Source: Glycomyces algeriensis
GTDB taxonomy: Bacteria; Actinomycetota; Actinomycetes; Mycobacteriales; Micromonosporaceae
DNA length: 64,000 bases
Reading direction: 5' to 3'
Assembly (NCBI RefSeq): GCF_027622855.1
Contig: NZ_JAPZVR010000005.1
Span: 186,001 to 250,000 of the forward strand
Shown here one piece after another: positions 41,800 to 51,057 of the stretch. The notes below the pieces were generated by a model that had not been told where the DNA came from, searched no databases, and saw only the letters and a program-made list of their open reading frames with translations. The position numbers and the translations under genes were made by a program. Numbering within the stretch: position 1 is the first letter of the stretch; the number at the start of each line of letters is the position of its first letter.

Positions 41800-44700
41800 T
41801 CAGTCCTCTTCGCGGGAGAACTTCTGGCTGATGACCTGCGTGACACCCGCGCGCATCGTCACGCCGTACAGCGCGTCGCCGATCTCCATCGTGCGCTTCT
41901 GGTGCGTGATGATGAGCAGCTGCGAGTTCTCCTGCAGCCGCCGCAGCAGGTCCAGCAGGCGTCCGAGGTTCACGTCGTCGAGCGCCGCCTCCACCTCGTC
42001 CATCAGGTAGAACGGGCTGGGGCGGGCGCGGAAGATCGCGACCAGCAGCGCCAGCGCGGTCAGGGACCGCTCGCCGCCGGAGAGCAGCGAGAGCCGCTTG
42101 ACCTTCTTGCCGGGCGGGCGGGCCTCGACCTCGACACCCGTGTGAAGCATGTCGTCGGGGTCGGTGAGCAGGATGCGGCCCTCGCCGCCGGGGAAGACGG
42201 TCTGGAAGACGTTCTCGAACTCGCGGGCGGTGTCCGCGAACGCCTCGGCGAACACCTGCTGGATGCGGTCGTCCACCTCCTTCACCACAGTGGTGAGATC
42301 GGCGCGGGTCTTCTTGACGTCCTCGAGCTGCTCGTTGAGGAACTTGTACCGCTCCTCCAGGGCCGCGAACTCCTCGAGCGCGAGCGGGTTGACCTTGCCG
42401 AGGAGCTTCAGCTCGCGCTCGCCGCGGGCGGCGCGCTTCTCCATGGTCGGGCGGTCGAACTCGTACGGCTCGGGCTCGGGCCTCCCCTTCTCGAGCGCGG
42501 CACCGACCTCTTCGGAACTGGGCGGCACCAACTGGTCGGGGCCGTACTCCGCGAGCAGGGTCTCGATGTCGACGCCGAACTCCGCGCCGGCCTTCTCCTC
42601 GAGCTGCTCGATGCGCAGGCGCTGCTCGGCGCGGGCGACCTCGTCGCGGTGCGCGGCGGAGGTTATGCGCTCGAGCTCGGCCGCAGTGGCCCCGGCGCGG
42701 TTGCGGAGGTCGGCGAGAGCGGCTTCGCGGCGGGTCTGCGCGGCGGCGACCTGGTCGCGTTCGATCGCCGCGGCCTCAAGGGAGTCGGTGAGCGCGACGC
42801 CGGCGTTCTCAGCGGCCTCGGCGACGAGCGCCGCCACCTTCGCACCGCGGGCGCGGGACGCGCGGCGGGCTTCGGCGCGGGCGCGCGCGGCGCGCTCGGA
42901 CTGGGCCTGGCGGGCGAGGGCGTCGGCGCGCCCGGCCAGCGCGGAGGCGCGCTCCTCGGCGGTGCGCACGGAGAGGCGGGTCTCCATCTCGTTCTGGCGG
43001 GCGGCGTCGAGCGCGCGGGAGAGGACGTCGCGCTCGTCGGTCGAGGGCTCCTCGATCGCGGGCAGCGATTCGAGCTCCTCAAGGCGCGCTTCGAGGTCGG
43101 TGAGGCCCGCGGTGTCGCTCTCGCGGGCGGCCTGCGCGCGGTCCTTGGTCTGCTGGAGGCGGGCGACCTCGGCCTCGGCGCTGCGGGCGGCGGCGCCGAG
43201 CTCGGCCAGACGGCGGGCGACGACGCTGTGCGCGGCCTCGGCCTGGCGCTGGGCGGTGCGCACGGCCTCCGCGGCGGCCTCGGCCTCGGCGTGGGCCTCG
43301 CGGGCGGCCTCGAACTGCTCGCGCAGCTGGGCGGCGAGGGACTCCGAGGCGAGCTTGCGGTCGCGGGCCTCGTCGACGGCGGCCTGGATCTCGATGTAGG
43401 ACTGGGCTTTCGCGGAACCGCCGAACGCGGTCGCCGCGCCGAGCACGTCGCCCGCGCGGGTGACGGCGGTGAGCTGCGGGTGGGCGTCCACGATGGCGCG
43501 GGCGGCGTCGAGGTCGTCGGCGACGCACATCCCGGCGAGCACGGCGCGGACGGTGGAGTCGAGTTCGGCGGGGGCCTTGACGGTGTCGGCGACGGCCCGG
43601 TAGCCGGCGGGGATGTCCGCATGTGACTGCGCGCCCGCAATGAGGAAGCCGGCCTGCCCGCCGTCCTCGTCGCGGAGGAACTTGAGCGCTTCGGCGGCGC
43701 TGGCGGGGTTGGTGACGGCGATGGCGTCGGCGAGGCGGCCGAGGGCGGCGGCGAGCACGGCCTCGTAGCCGGGTTCGACGGTGAGGAGGGCGGCCACGGA
43801 GCCGAGGACCCCGGGAACGGCGTCGGCGCGGGCGAGGAGGGCGGCGGCGCCGTCCTTTCGGCGCAGGCCGACGGCGAGGGCCTCTTCACGGGCGGCCCAC
43901 TGGGAGGCCTCGCGGTCGGCCTCGCGCTCGGCGGCTTGGAGGCGGTCGGCTTCGGCCTTGGCGGCGGCGACGCGGGCCTTCGCCTCGGCGACGGCCTCGT
44001 CGAACTCGGTGTTCGACTCGACCGCTTCGTTCTCGGCCTCGGCTTCGGCGTGGGCCTCGGCGGCGGCCTCGGCGCGTTCGCGGGCCTCGGCGAGCGCGAT
44101 GCTGGCGCGTTCGAGCTCTTCGGCCGCGGCGGCGGTGCGGGTCTGGAGGGAGTCGACGCGGCCCCGCAGGGTGGCGAGGGCTTCGCGGCGCTCGGCGGCG
44201 GCCTTCACGGCGGTGACGATGCGCTGCTCGGCCTCTGAGAGCGCGGCCTCGGTCTCCTCGCGTGCCTCCACTGCGGAGGAGAGGCGCTCGGAGTCCTCCG
44301 CGATGGACTCGCGCAGCTCGATCTCCTGCTCGCGGATGCGCTCGGCCTCGGTCTCGAGGACTTCGGGGTCGCGCCCGGCGCGGTCGTCCCCGGTGTCCTC
44401 GGAGAGGTAGCGGCGGCGTTCGGCGGCGAGCTGGGCGGTCGAGCGCAGGCGCTCGGCGACGGCCTGGAGGCGGTACCAGGTCTCCTGCAGGCGGGCCAGG
44501 CGCGGCTTGTCGGCGGCGTGCGCGGCCTCGACCTCGCCCACCTGGGCGTTGAGGCGCTCGTGCTCCTCGGCGAGGACGTCTTTGCGCTCCTTCAGGGCCT
44601 CTTCGTCGGCGAGGTCCTTGGCGATGTTGCCGCGCAGCGAGGTGAGGTCGTCGGCGAGGAGGCGCAGGCGGGCCTCGCGCAGGTCCATCTGGATGGTCTG

Positions 44701-45345
44701 GGCGCGGCGGGCGAGCTCGGCCTGGCGGCCGAGCGGCTTGAGCTGGCGGCGCAGCTCGCCGGTGAGGTCGGCGAGGCGGTCGAGGTTGCCCTGCATGCCC
44801 TCGAGCTTGCGGAGGGCCTTCTCCTTGCGCTTGCGGTGCTTGAGGACGCCGGCGGCCTCCTCGATGAAGGCGCGGCGGTCCTCGGGGCGGGCGTGCAGAT
44901 AGGAGTCGAGCTTGCCCTGGCCGACGAGGACGTGCATCTCGCGGCCGATGCCGGCGTCGGAGAGGAGGTCCTGCACGTCGAGGAGGCGGCAGCGGTCGCC
45001 GTTGATCTCGTACTCGCCTTCGCCGGAGCGGTACATGCGGCGGGTGATCGAGACTTCGGAGTAGTCGATGGGGATGGCGCCGTCGGAGTTGTCGATCGTC
45101 AGCGTGACCTCGGCGCGGCCGAGCGCGGGGCGGCCGGTGGTGCCGGCGAAGATGACGTCCTCCATCTTGCCGCCGCGCAGGGACTTCGCGCCCTGCTCGC
45201 CGAGGACCCAGGCGATGGCGTCGACGACATTGGACTTCCCGGAGCCGTTCGGACCCACGACGCAGGTGATCCCCGGTTCGAAACGCAGGGTCGTGGCCGA
45301 GGCGAAGGACTTGAAGCCCTTCAGCGTGAGGCTCTTCAGGTACAA
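41800..45345 (-). CDS. smc: Chromosome segregation protein SMC
   Basis: 1181 residues from TTG 45345 (GGAG upstream). N-terminal ATPase head with Walker A GPNGSGKSN and GEQGAKSLRGGKMEDVIFAG; coiled-coil arms about 165-500 and 660-1000; hinge about 505-650 (AVPGVLGSVAALLTVEPGYE, ATAFGGSAKAQSY); C-terminal head with signature LLSGGERSLTALALL and Walker B PFYLMDEVEAALDD. It forms a dimer with ScpA/ScpB (not in the window) to condense and separate chromosomes. Confidence 0.97.
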   Translation of the reverse strand: MYLKSLTLKGFKSFASATTLRFEPGITCVVGPNGSGKSNVVDAIAWVLGEQGAKSLRGGKMEDVIFAGTTGRPALGRAEVTLTIDNSDGAIPIDYSEVSITRRMYRSGEGEYEINGDRCRLLDVQDLLSDAGIGREMHVLVGQGKLDSYLHARPEDRRAFIEEAAGVLKHRKRKEKALRKLEGMQGNLDRLADLTGELRRQLKPLGRQAELARRAQTIQMDLREARLRLLADDLTSLRGNIAKDLADEEALKERKDVLAEEHERLNAQVGEVEAAHAADKPRLARLQETWYRLQAVAERLRSTAQLAAERRRYLSEDTGDDRAGRDPEVLETEAERIREQEIELRESIAEDSERLSSAVEAREETEAALSEAEQRIVTAVKAAAERREALATLRGRVDSLQTRTAAAAEELERASIALAEARERAEAAAEAHAEAEAENEAVESNTEFDEAVAEAKARVAAAKAEADRLQAAEREADREASQWAAREEALAVGLRRKDGAAALLARADAVPGVLGSVAALLTVEPGYEAVLAAALGRLADAIAVTNPASAAEALKFLRDEDGGQAGFLIAGAQSHADIPAGYRAVADTVKAPAELDSTVRAVLAGMCVADDLDAARAIVDAHPQLTAVTRAGDVLGAATAFGGSAKAQSYIEIQAAVDEARDRKLASESLAAQLREQFEAAREAHAEAEAAAEAVRTAQRQAEAAHSVVARRLAELGAAARSAEAEVARLQQTKDRAQAARESDTAGLTDLEARLEELESLPAIEEPSTDERDVLSRALDAARQNEMETRLSVRTAEERASALAGRADALARQAQSERAARARAEARRASRARGAKVAALVAEAAENAGVALTDSLEAAAIERDQVAAAQTRREAALADLRNRAGATAAELERITSAAHRDEVARAEQRLRIEQLEEKAGAEFGVDIETLLAEYGPDQLVPPSSEEVGAALEKGRPEPEPYEFDRPTMEKRAARGERELKLLGKVNPLALEEFAALEERYKFLNEQLEDVKKTRADLTTVVKEVDDRIQQVFAEAFADTAREFENVFQTVFPGGEGRILLTDPDDMLHTGVEVEARPPGKKVKRLSLLSGGERSLTALALLVAIFRARPSPFYLMDEVEAALDDVNLGRLLDLLRRLQENSQLLIITHQKRTMEIGDALYGVTMRAGVTQVISQKFSREED

Positions 45346-45582
45346 CGGTCGCTCCGGGCTGGTGTGCTTCGCTTCGGGTGCGGGACCGTCCCAGCCTACA
45401 AGGCCGCCATCGGGGAGAGGGGTATATCAAAGGCCCCAAAGGGGACGAACCGGGGGAGGGGAGGCGGGGCTTTTCGGGGACGGCCCGGGCGCTCAGGGGC
45501 GGCTGAGCATTCAGGGGCAGACATGGCAATGCGCGCCGGCTGTATCAGCAGGCGCGCCGTTCTTCCGTTGTCGCGAGACGAC

Positions 45583-45771
45583 TTAAGTCAACGCGGGCTC
45601 ATGCAGCCGCATCAACTCCTCGACATGATCGTGCTCGATCTCGTCCTCCCGGGCCCGGAGCTCGGCGAGCTCGGACTCGAGGTTGCGTACTCGCGCGCGT
45701 AGCTGGACCACTTCTTCGAGCAGGCGCTTGTTGGGAGCCTGGCCGATGTGGCCGTAGAGGGCTTTCGCCAT
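45583..45771 (-). CDS. Small coiled-coil protein, conserved in actinomycetes
   Basis: 62 residues: MAKALYGHIGQAPNKRLLEE start, then one continuous heptad-type helix (VVQLRARVRNLESELAELRA). A strong ribosome site AAGGAGAAACC precedes the ATG. Proteins of this shape (MAKALxGHxG followed by a coiled coil) are common and uncharacterised in actinobacteria. It is 237 bp upstream of smc in the same direction, so a shared transcript is possible. No function assigned. Confidence 0.75.
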   Translation of the reverse strand: MAKALYGHIGQAPNKRLLEEVVQLRARVRNLESELAELRAREDEIEHDHVEELMRLHEPALT

Positions 45772-46121
45772 GGTTTCTCCTTGCGATCACGTCGACTGGT
45801 GGCGTTGGCGTACGCACCATGAAAACGTCGCATTTTGCTGAGTGAATTTTTTTAGTCGCTGGGGCCGATTGCCCCTAGCCGGACCAGTGGAGCACGGCTC
45901 GTGAACACTGGCCGTCTCCTGACATCATCCGCCTGATCGACGGTTCTCGTCAAGCTTTGCACATGCTTTGCCCATCGGATTCGACGGGGGTCACAACTGA
46001 GGGGGGTGCCTCACGTTCGGAAGGGGCCGATCTGCTCCGTGCACGAGGCGCGCAAACCTGGTAGGGTCCCGGAAAATCCGAACGATTCACACGTAACCCC
46101 ACGTGACGAGGCCCTACCCCC
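45772..46121. other. Divergent gap upstream of the CAP protein
   Basis: 350 bp between two divergent genes. No RNA or gene recognised. Inverted arms GGTAGGG and CCCTACC bracket the last 50 bp before the CAP-protein start and could form a leader hairpin. Confidence 0.4.
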
Positions 46122-46862
46122 ATGCGAAGACTCCAGGGCGGACGCCACCGCGACCGCGCCGAGCACCGCCGCCGGATGCTCATGCTCATCCCGGTGACCT
46201 TCGGCCTCACGGCGGGCGCGACCTCACTCTGGGCGCTCGGATCGCCACTCGACGGCCTCGCCGCCTCCGGCGACGCCCCCACCACCGCCCAGGTCGAGAC
46301 CACCCTTCCGGAGGACCCCACCTCGCCCGAACCCCAGGTGCTCGACGCCCCCAGTGAAGCCGGGATGCGCACACAGGAGGCCGAGGAAGTCCCCACCACC
46401 GAGACGCCCGAGGAGACCACCGAGGCGCCGACCCAAGCGGACGAGGGCGACGCCGGCGACGACGGGGACCAGGCCGGATCCGGCGAGTTCGCCGACACCG
46501 AGGCGGCCGTGGCCGACCTCGTCGACGCCGAACGCGCCGAAGCCGGCTGCGGCTCCCTCGAACGCGACTCCCGACTCGACAACGCCGCCCGCCTCCACGC
46601 CGAGGACATGGCCGCCAACGACTACTTCGACCACACCTCGCAGGACGGCCGCGGCCCCACCGAGCGCGCCGCCGAGCAGGGCTACGAAGGCGGCGTCGGC
46701 GAGAACATCGCCGCGGGCTACCCCGACGCCGCGGCCGTCATGGAGGGCTGGATGAACTCCGAAGGGCACCGCGCGAACATCCTCAACTGCGACTACAGCG
46801 TGCTCGGCATCGGCATCGCCGACCGCGACGGCACCCTCTACTGGGTCCAGAACTTCGGCTGA
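46122..46862 (+). CDS. Secreted CAP/SCP-domain protein
   Basis: 246 residues. Arg-rich start and one hydrophobic segment (about 19-45) act as signal peptide or anchor; an acidic Thr/Glu/Pro linker follows (about 50-125); the CAP domain (about 128-246) shows ADLVDAERAEAGCGSL, LHAEDMAANDYFDHTS, GENIAAGYPDA and GWMNSEGHRANILN with its histidine and glutamate pair. Bacterial CAP proteins are extracellular; roles include wall-associated binding or hydrolysis, usually unproven. It interrupts the smc-mutM order known from relatives. Confidence 0.85.
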   Translation: MRRLQGGRHRDRAEHRRRMLMLIPVTFGLTAGATSLWALGSPLDGLAASGDAPTTAQVETTLPEDPTSPEPQVLDAPSEAGMRTQEAEEVPTTETPEETTEAPTQADEGDAGDDGDQAGSGEFADTEAAVADLVDAERAEAGCGSLERDSRLDNAARLHAEDMAANDYFDHTSQDGRGPTERAAEQGYEGGVGENIAAGYPDAAAVMEGWMNSEGHRANILNCDYSVLGIGIADRDGTLYWVQNFG

Positions 46863-47040
46863 CGGGGCGCTTTTCAGAGCACCGATCGGGCCAGCATTAT
46901 CGCAGGTGAACCATGCTGGAACCTCTTACTGTCGTCCATCCGACTCAACGCTGGACTGAATGATTACCAACAGTCATGCTGGGATGGCCGCCCGCTGAGG
47001 CGCGCATCTGGGGAGGCGAGCAAAAAACCTGAAGGACGAG

Positions 47041-47682
47041 GTGCCAACCGTGCGTGTCATGCTCTACGACCCGAATCAGGTCTTCTCCGCCAGCATTCGA
47101 CCCCTGCTCCACCGACGCGGTGACATCCCAGTCGAGGCGAGGACCGCGAAAGCGCTCGTGGCGGCGGATGCGCAGATCGACTGCTGCCTGGTCGCACTCG
47201 AAGCGGTCTCCCGCAACCGGGTCCTGACCGACTGCAAGCGACCGCTCTTCCTCATCACCGACCGCGACGACGGCTCGGTCCTCCGCAAGGCCGTCTCGGT
47301 CTCGGCGGCCGGAATAGCCAACACCCACATCATGCCCGGCGATCTGCTCGAAGCCATCGACCGCGGGCTCCTCACTCCGCCCTACTACGACCCGCAGCTG
47401 CTGCGCGCGGCCCTCCAGCCGGCCCCGCTCCTCGGCGAGCACGACGCACTCGAACTCGCCCACCACCTGACCCCGAGAGAGGACGACGTGCTGCGCCGCA
47501 TCGTGCGCGGCGAACCGACCGCCCAGATGGCCACCCAGATGGGCGTCTCCGTCTCCACCGTCCGCTCCCACGTCCAGAACGTGCTCGGCAAGCTCGGCGT
47601 GAACTCGCGCCTCGCGGCGATCGCCTTCGCCATCAACTACGGCCTGGACACCGTCAGGGAGAAGCACCCGCAGCTCAGCTGA
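47041..47682 (+). CDS. LuxR-type regulator with atypical receiver domain
   Basis: 213 residues from GTG 47041 (AAGGACGAG upstream). The C-terminal LuxR helix-turn-helix is clear (LTPREDDVLRRIVRGEPTAQ, VSTVRSHVQNVLGKLGVNSR). The first 120 residues fold like a receiver (VRVMLYDPNQVFSASIRPLL) but the paired acidic residues and the phosphorylated aspartate at the end of strand 3 (here CCLVALE) are not preserved, so conventional phosphorelay is unlikely. No partner histidine kinase is nearby. It ends 22 bp before mutM and may be co-transcribed with it. Confidence 0.85.
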   Translation: MPTVRVMLYDPNQVFSASIRPLLHRRGDIPVEARTAKALVAADAQIDCCLVALEAVSRNRVLTDCKRPLFLITDRDDGSVLRKAVSVSAAGIANTHIMPGDLLEAIDRGLLTPPYYDPQLLRAALQPAPLLGEHDALELAHHLTPREDDVLRRIVRGEPTAQMATQMGVSVSTVRSHVQNVLGKLGVNSRLAAIAFAINYGLDTVREKHPQLS

Positions 47683-47704
47683 GCCGAGGGCTCATACTTG
47701 AGGG

Positions 47705-48535
47705 GTGCCAGAGCTTCCCGAAGTAGAGACCGTCCGCCGCGGGGTCGACGAGGCCTTCCGCGGCGGGCGCATCAGCGCCGTCGAGGTCTACAACCCCCGC
47801 ACCGTGCGCCGCCACGCCACCGGCATCGCCGATTTCCAGCTGAGCCTCACGGGCCTGCAGGTCACCGGCAGCGGGCGGCGCGGCAAGTTCATGTGGCTCA
47901 CGCTGGACGACGGCCGCGCGCTCGTGTGCCACCTGGGCATGAGCGGCCAGCTGCACGTCGTCACCGACGGCCGCGCGGCGCACAAGCACCTGCGCGGCCG
48001 GATCGGGTTCGCCGACGCGCGCGAGCTGTGGTTCATCGACCAGCGGACCTTCGGGTACTGGGACCTCGCGGAACTCGACAACTCCGTGCCGAAGACCATG
48101 GCCCACATCGCCCCCGACGTGTTCGAGGCCGCGTTCGACGCGAATGCGGCCGCCGAGCGGCTGCTGCGGCGCCAGATCGAAGTCAAGAAGGCCCTGCTCG
48201 ACCAGACCTGGATCAGCGGGGTCGGGAACATCTACGCCGACGAGGCGCTGTGGCGCGCGCGGCTGCGCGGCCGGCGCAGCGGCGCGTCGCTCTCGAAGCG
48301 CAAGGCCCTGGAGCTGCTCGGCCACGTCAAGGACGTGCTCACCGAGTCCCTCGCGGTCGGCGGCACCTCGTTCGACGAGCTGTACGTGGACGCCCGCGGC
48401 GAGGCCGGGTACTTCGCCCGCGAACTCGCGGTCTACGGCCGCGCGGGCCAACCGTGCAAGCGGTGCGACACCCCGATCAAACGCGAGGTCATCGGCGACA
48501 GGTCCGCGCACTACTGCCCGAAATGCCAGCGCTGA
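47705..48535 (+). CDS. mutM: Formamidopyrimidine-DNA glycosylase
   Basis: 276 residues from GTG 47705. The mature N-terminus PELPEVE supplies the catalytic proline and glutamate; Lys in RGKFMWL, the helix-two-turn-helix region (LLDQTWISGVGNIYADEALW) and the zinc finger (CKRC...CPKC) complete the enzyme. It removes 8-oxoguanine and formamidopyrimidines and nicks the DNA. Actinomycete order mutM-rnc is kept, but here the two genes are convergent. Confidence 0.97.
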   Translation: MPELPEVETVRRGVDEAFRGGRISAVEVYNPRTVRRHATGIADFQLSLTGLQVTGSGRRGKFMWLTLDDGRALVCHLGMSGQLHVVTDGRAAHKHLRGRIGFADARELWFIDQRTFGYWDLAELDNSVPKTMAHIAPDVFEAAFDANAAAERLLRRQIEVKKALLDQTWISGVGNIYADEALWRARLRGRRSGASLSKRKALELLGHVKDVLTESLAVGGTSFDELYVDARGEAGYFARELAVYGRAGQPCKRCDTPIKREVIGDRSAHYCPKCQR

Positions 48536-48670
48536 AGACGGCTCGAAGACACCACCGAGACCACCGAGAACCCTGCTGAACCACTCTTTCGGGTGACATT
48601 TCGGCCCGCGGCGGCGTTCGCGGGCCGTTCTTGTCGGGGCCGGGTGGGACGCTCGGCCCTGACCTTCTTT

Positions 48671-48699
48671 CCCCTCTAGTGGTGGGTGGGGGCTGTGGA
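48671..48699. repeat. G-rich intergenic motif, copy 2
   Basis: CCCCTCT, 3 bp, then GGTGGGTGGGGGCTGTGGA, identical over 19 nt to 22114-22132. Both copies lie between the 3' ends of convergent genes. Confidence 0.55.
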
Positions 48700-48730
48700 C
48701 GGTGTTCCCGGCAGCAATGCAAAACGTGAA

Positions 48731-48758
48731 GGGCGGCACCGGAGATCCGGTGCCGCCC
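48731..48758. terminator. Hairpin between mutM and rnc
   Basis: GGGCGGCACCGGA-GA-TCCGGTGCCGCCC, 13-bp perfect stem; on the minus strand it is followed by TTCACGTTTT. Serves the rnc side and probably mutM. Confidence 0.75.
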
Positions 48759-48773
48759 CTCAGAACGTCTTGT

Positions 48774-49490
48774 CTACCGCTGCTTCACGCCGAGGCGTTC
48801 GGACAGCATCTGCCAGGCGAGCTTGGCGGCGATCTGCTCGGCGTCCTTCTTCGAACCGCCGGAGCCCTCGCCGAACTCCTCGCCGGCCACGACCGCCCAC
48901 GCCGTGAACTGCTTGGCGTGGTCGGGGCCGGACTCGGTGATCCGGTACTCGGGCACGCCGAGTCCGGAGTCGGCCGTCAGCTCCTGCAGGCTCGTCTTCC
49001 AGTCCAGGGCTGCGCCCTGTCCGGCCGCGGCCTCCATGAGCGGGTCGAAGAACCGGTGCACCACGACCTTGGCGGTCTCCACCCCGTACTGCAGGTAGAC
49101 GGCGCCCAGCAGCGCCTCGACCGCATCGGCGAGGATCGAGTTCTTGCCGCGTCCGCCCGAGCTCTCCTCGCCCTTGCCGAGCATGAGGTGCGGGCCGATG
49201 CCGCCCGCGCCCATGCGGCGCGCCACCCCGGCCAGCGCCTTCATGTTCACCACGGACGCGCGCAGGCGCGCGAGCTGCCCTTCGGGCAGGTCGGGGTGCT
49301 CCTGGTAGAGCGCGGTCGTGACCACCAGGCTGAGCACGGAGTCCCCGAGGAACTCCAGGCGCTCATTGGTGGGCAGTCCGCCGTGCTCGTAGGCGTAGGA
49401 CCGGTGTGTCAGGGCGAGACGCAGCAGTTCGGGGTCGATATCTCGGACCCCGAACACCGCTTCGAAATGTTGTACTGCCTTGTCGCCCAT
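48774..49490 (-). CDS. rnc: Ribonuclease III
   Basis: 238 residues. Catalytic domain with signature [15 protein letters not shown] and the second metal-site residues in [16 protein letters not shown]-terminal double-stranded RNA-binding domain about 160-232 ([33 protein letters not shown]). It cuts double-stranded RNA in rRNA and mRNA processing. It follows rpmF by about 14 bp in the conserved DUF177-rpmF-rnc order. Confidence 0.97.
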   Translation of the reverse strand: MGDKAVQHFEAVFGVRDIDPELLRLALTHRSYAYEHGGLPTNERLEFLGDSVLSLVVTTALYQEHPDLPEGQLARLRASVVNMKALAGVARRMGAGGIGPHLMLGKGEESSGGRGKNSILADAVEALLGAVYLQYGVETAKVVVHRFFDPLMEAAAGQGAALDWKTSLQELTADSGLGVPEYRITESGPDHAKQFTAWAVVAGEEFGEGSGGSKKDAEQIAAKLAWQMLSERLGVKQR

Positions 49491-49503
49491 GTGCGGGAGG
49501 ACT

Positions 49504-49677
49504 TTAGGCCTCGAGGACCTGACGGCCCCTGTACGTGCCGCAGGTCTCGCAGACCTGGTGGCCGCGCTTCTTGGCGTGGCACTGCGGGCACTCGATCAAC
49601 TGGATCGGGGCAGCTTTCCACTGCGACCGACGGTGTCGGGTGTTGCTGCGCGACATACGACGCTTCGGAACAGCCAC
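49504..49677 (-). CDS. rpmF: 50S ribosomal protein L32
   Basis: 57 residues, GTG start 49677 with GGAG 7 bp upstream. Sequence opens [20 protein letters not shown] and carries a four-cysteine zinc site CPQC ... CETC. This is the zinc-binding (C+) form of L32. It sits between DUF177 and rnc as in most actinomycetes and is shorter than most ORF cut-offs. Confidence 0.95.
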   Translation of the reverse strand: MAVPKRRMSRSNTRHRRSQWKAAPIQLIECPQCHAKKRGHQVCETCGTYRGRQVLEA

Positions 49678-49710
49678 TTCAGAACTCCATACCTATACGC
49701 TTACGCTGTG

Positions 49711-50280
49711 CTATTTCGATTCGCCGTCATTGTCGGCGAGTCGAAGCTTCTCCAAGCCCGCCCAACGGGGGTCCACGGTCTCGTGAACGTGGTCGTCGGG
49801 CAGTTCATCCCAAGGAACGCCGCACTCGGCGCACATTCCCGGGCAGTCAGGTCGGCACAGCGGGGTGACTGGCATCGCCAGCACCAGCGCGTCCCGGACC
49901 GCGGGCTCCAGATCGAGCAGGTCCCCCTCGAGCCGCATGATCTCATCGGCTTCGGTGGTCGCTTCGGTGACGGAGCCTTCATAAGCGTACAGCTCCTGCA
50001 CCTGGACGCTGAGAGCGTCCTGCACCGGTGCGAGGCACCTCGCACACTCGCCTTCGGCGACCGCCTCGACCCCGCCGGAGGCGAGCACGCCTTCACTGAC
50101 GCCGGTGAGGTGGATGTCGAGGTCGAGGACCGCGCCCTTGGGAACCGCGTACACCGACTCGAGGCCGTAGGCCTCGGGTGCGGGGATCTCGAGCGCGACG
50201 TGCATCGTCGTGCCCGCGCCGCGCAGTTCCGCGGTGTCGAACACCAGCGGCGCGGCGGGATCCAGAGCGGTCTTCCTCAT
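49711..50280 (-). CDS. DUF177/YceD-family protein
   Basis: 189 residues. YceD features: beta-rich N-half, CARCLAPV, and a C-terminal cysteine cluster (LCRPDCPGMCAECG) before a DPRWAGLEKL ending. The family is always beside rpmF and is linked to 23S rRNA accumulation in bacteria and plants. Here it lies 33 bp upstream of rpmF in the same direction. The gap 50281-50481 upstream holds a GC-rich imperfect hairpin near 50425-50455 and no gene. Confidence 0.9.
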   Translation of the reverse strand: MRKTALDPAAPLVFDTAELRGAGTTMHVALEIPAPEAYGLESVYAVPKGAVLDLDIHLTGVSEGVLASGGVEAVAEGECARCLAPVQDALSVQVQELYAYEGSVTEATTEADEIMRLEGDLLDLEPAVRDALVLAMPVTPLCRPDCPGMCAECGVPWDELPDDHVHETVDPRWAGLEKLRLADNDGESK

Positions 50281-50481
50281 GGGTGTACTGCGGTCCTTCG
50301 GTAGGGAGGTGCGCCTCGATCGAGGCCGACCGGTAATGCTACATCAACGGCGGAACCGGCCCCAACCCAGGTAGCGGGCGCAGTGAAGCACGGGGGGAGG
50401 GTGTGAGCGAGCCGACACGCGAGGGGTCCGCCCGGTGCCGCCGGACGGGCCCCCAAAGGGCTCGAGAGGTCTCGAACGCCC

Positions 50482-51021
50482 TTACAGCTGCGGGAGGGGC
50501 TTCTCTTCCTCGACGGGCTCCTGCTGCGAGGGCGCGAAGCTGCCGATCTCCCGGAGGGTGTGCATCTTGTCGCGGCCGCGCTCCACACCCGAGAGGGCGC
50601 GGTGCAGGAACTGCTCGAAGTTGGCGAGCGTCGTGTCGACGTACTCGTCGACCTCGTCGCGCAGTCGCTGCGCCTCGCCGCGGGCCTCCGCGATGATGCG
50701 GTTGCCCTCGTGCTCTGCGGAGACGGTGATCTCGTGGCGGGAGACGAGCCGCGCGTGCTCGGTCTCGCCCTCGGTGATGATCCGCTCGGCCTCGCGCTCG
50801 CCGGCGTCGATGATCTTGTCGCGCTCCTGAAGCATGGCCTCGGCGCGGCGCAGGTCGCCGGGGAGTTCGTTCTGGAGCTCTTCGAGCATGGCGATCATCT
50901 CGGCCCGGTCAACTTTGCAGGCCCTTGACATGGGCACGGCCTTGGCCTGCTCCACGTAGGCGATGATCTCTTCGATCCGGTCGAGCGCACCCACCGATTT
51001 GCTCCCGTCGATGTCAGTCAT
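50482..51021 (-). CDS. sepIVA: SepIVA-like / DivIVA-like septation protein
   Basis: 179 residues, almost wholly helical coiled coil (ELPGDLRRAEAMLQERDKII, AEHEGNRIIAEARGEAQRLR, EVDEYVDTTLANFEQFL). It has the form of DivIVA/ATP-synthase-b-like proteins. Position next to DUF177-rpmF-rnc-mutM matches mycobacterial SepIVA (Rv2927c), needed for septation and polar growth. Assignment rests on shape and synteny. Gene symbol is therefore provisional. Confidence 0.78.
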   Translation of the reverse strand: MTDIDGSKSVGALDRIEEIIAYVEQAKAVPMSRACKVDRAEMIAMLEELQNELPGDLRRAEAMLQERDKIIDAGEREAERIITEGETEHARLVSRHEITVSAEHEGNRIIAEARGEAQRLRDEVDEYVDTTLANFEQFLHRALSGVERGRDKMHTLREIGSFAPSQQEPVEEEKPLPQL

Positions 51022-51057
51022 GGGGACATTGTCCCGGATGAGGGTGGAATAAGGAGG

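Noticed and set aside
40576-43626. 1016-codon plus-strand frame over ftsY/smc
   Set aside because: Antisense shadow of ftsY and smc with Leu/Gly/Val/Asp-rich composition.
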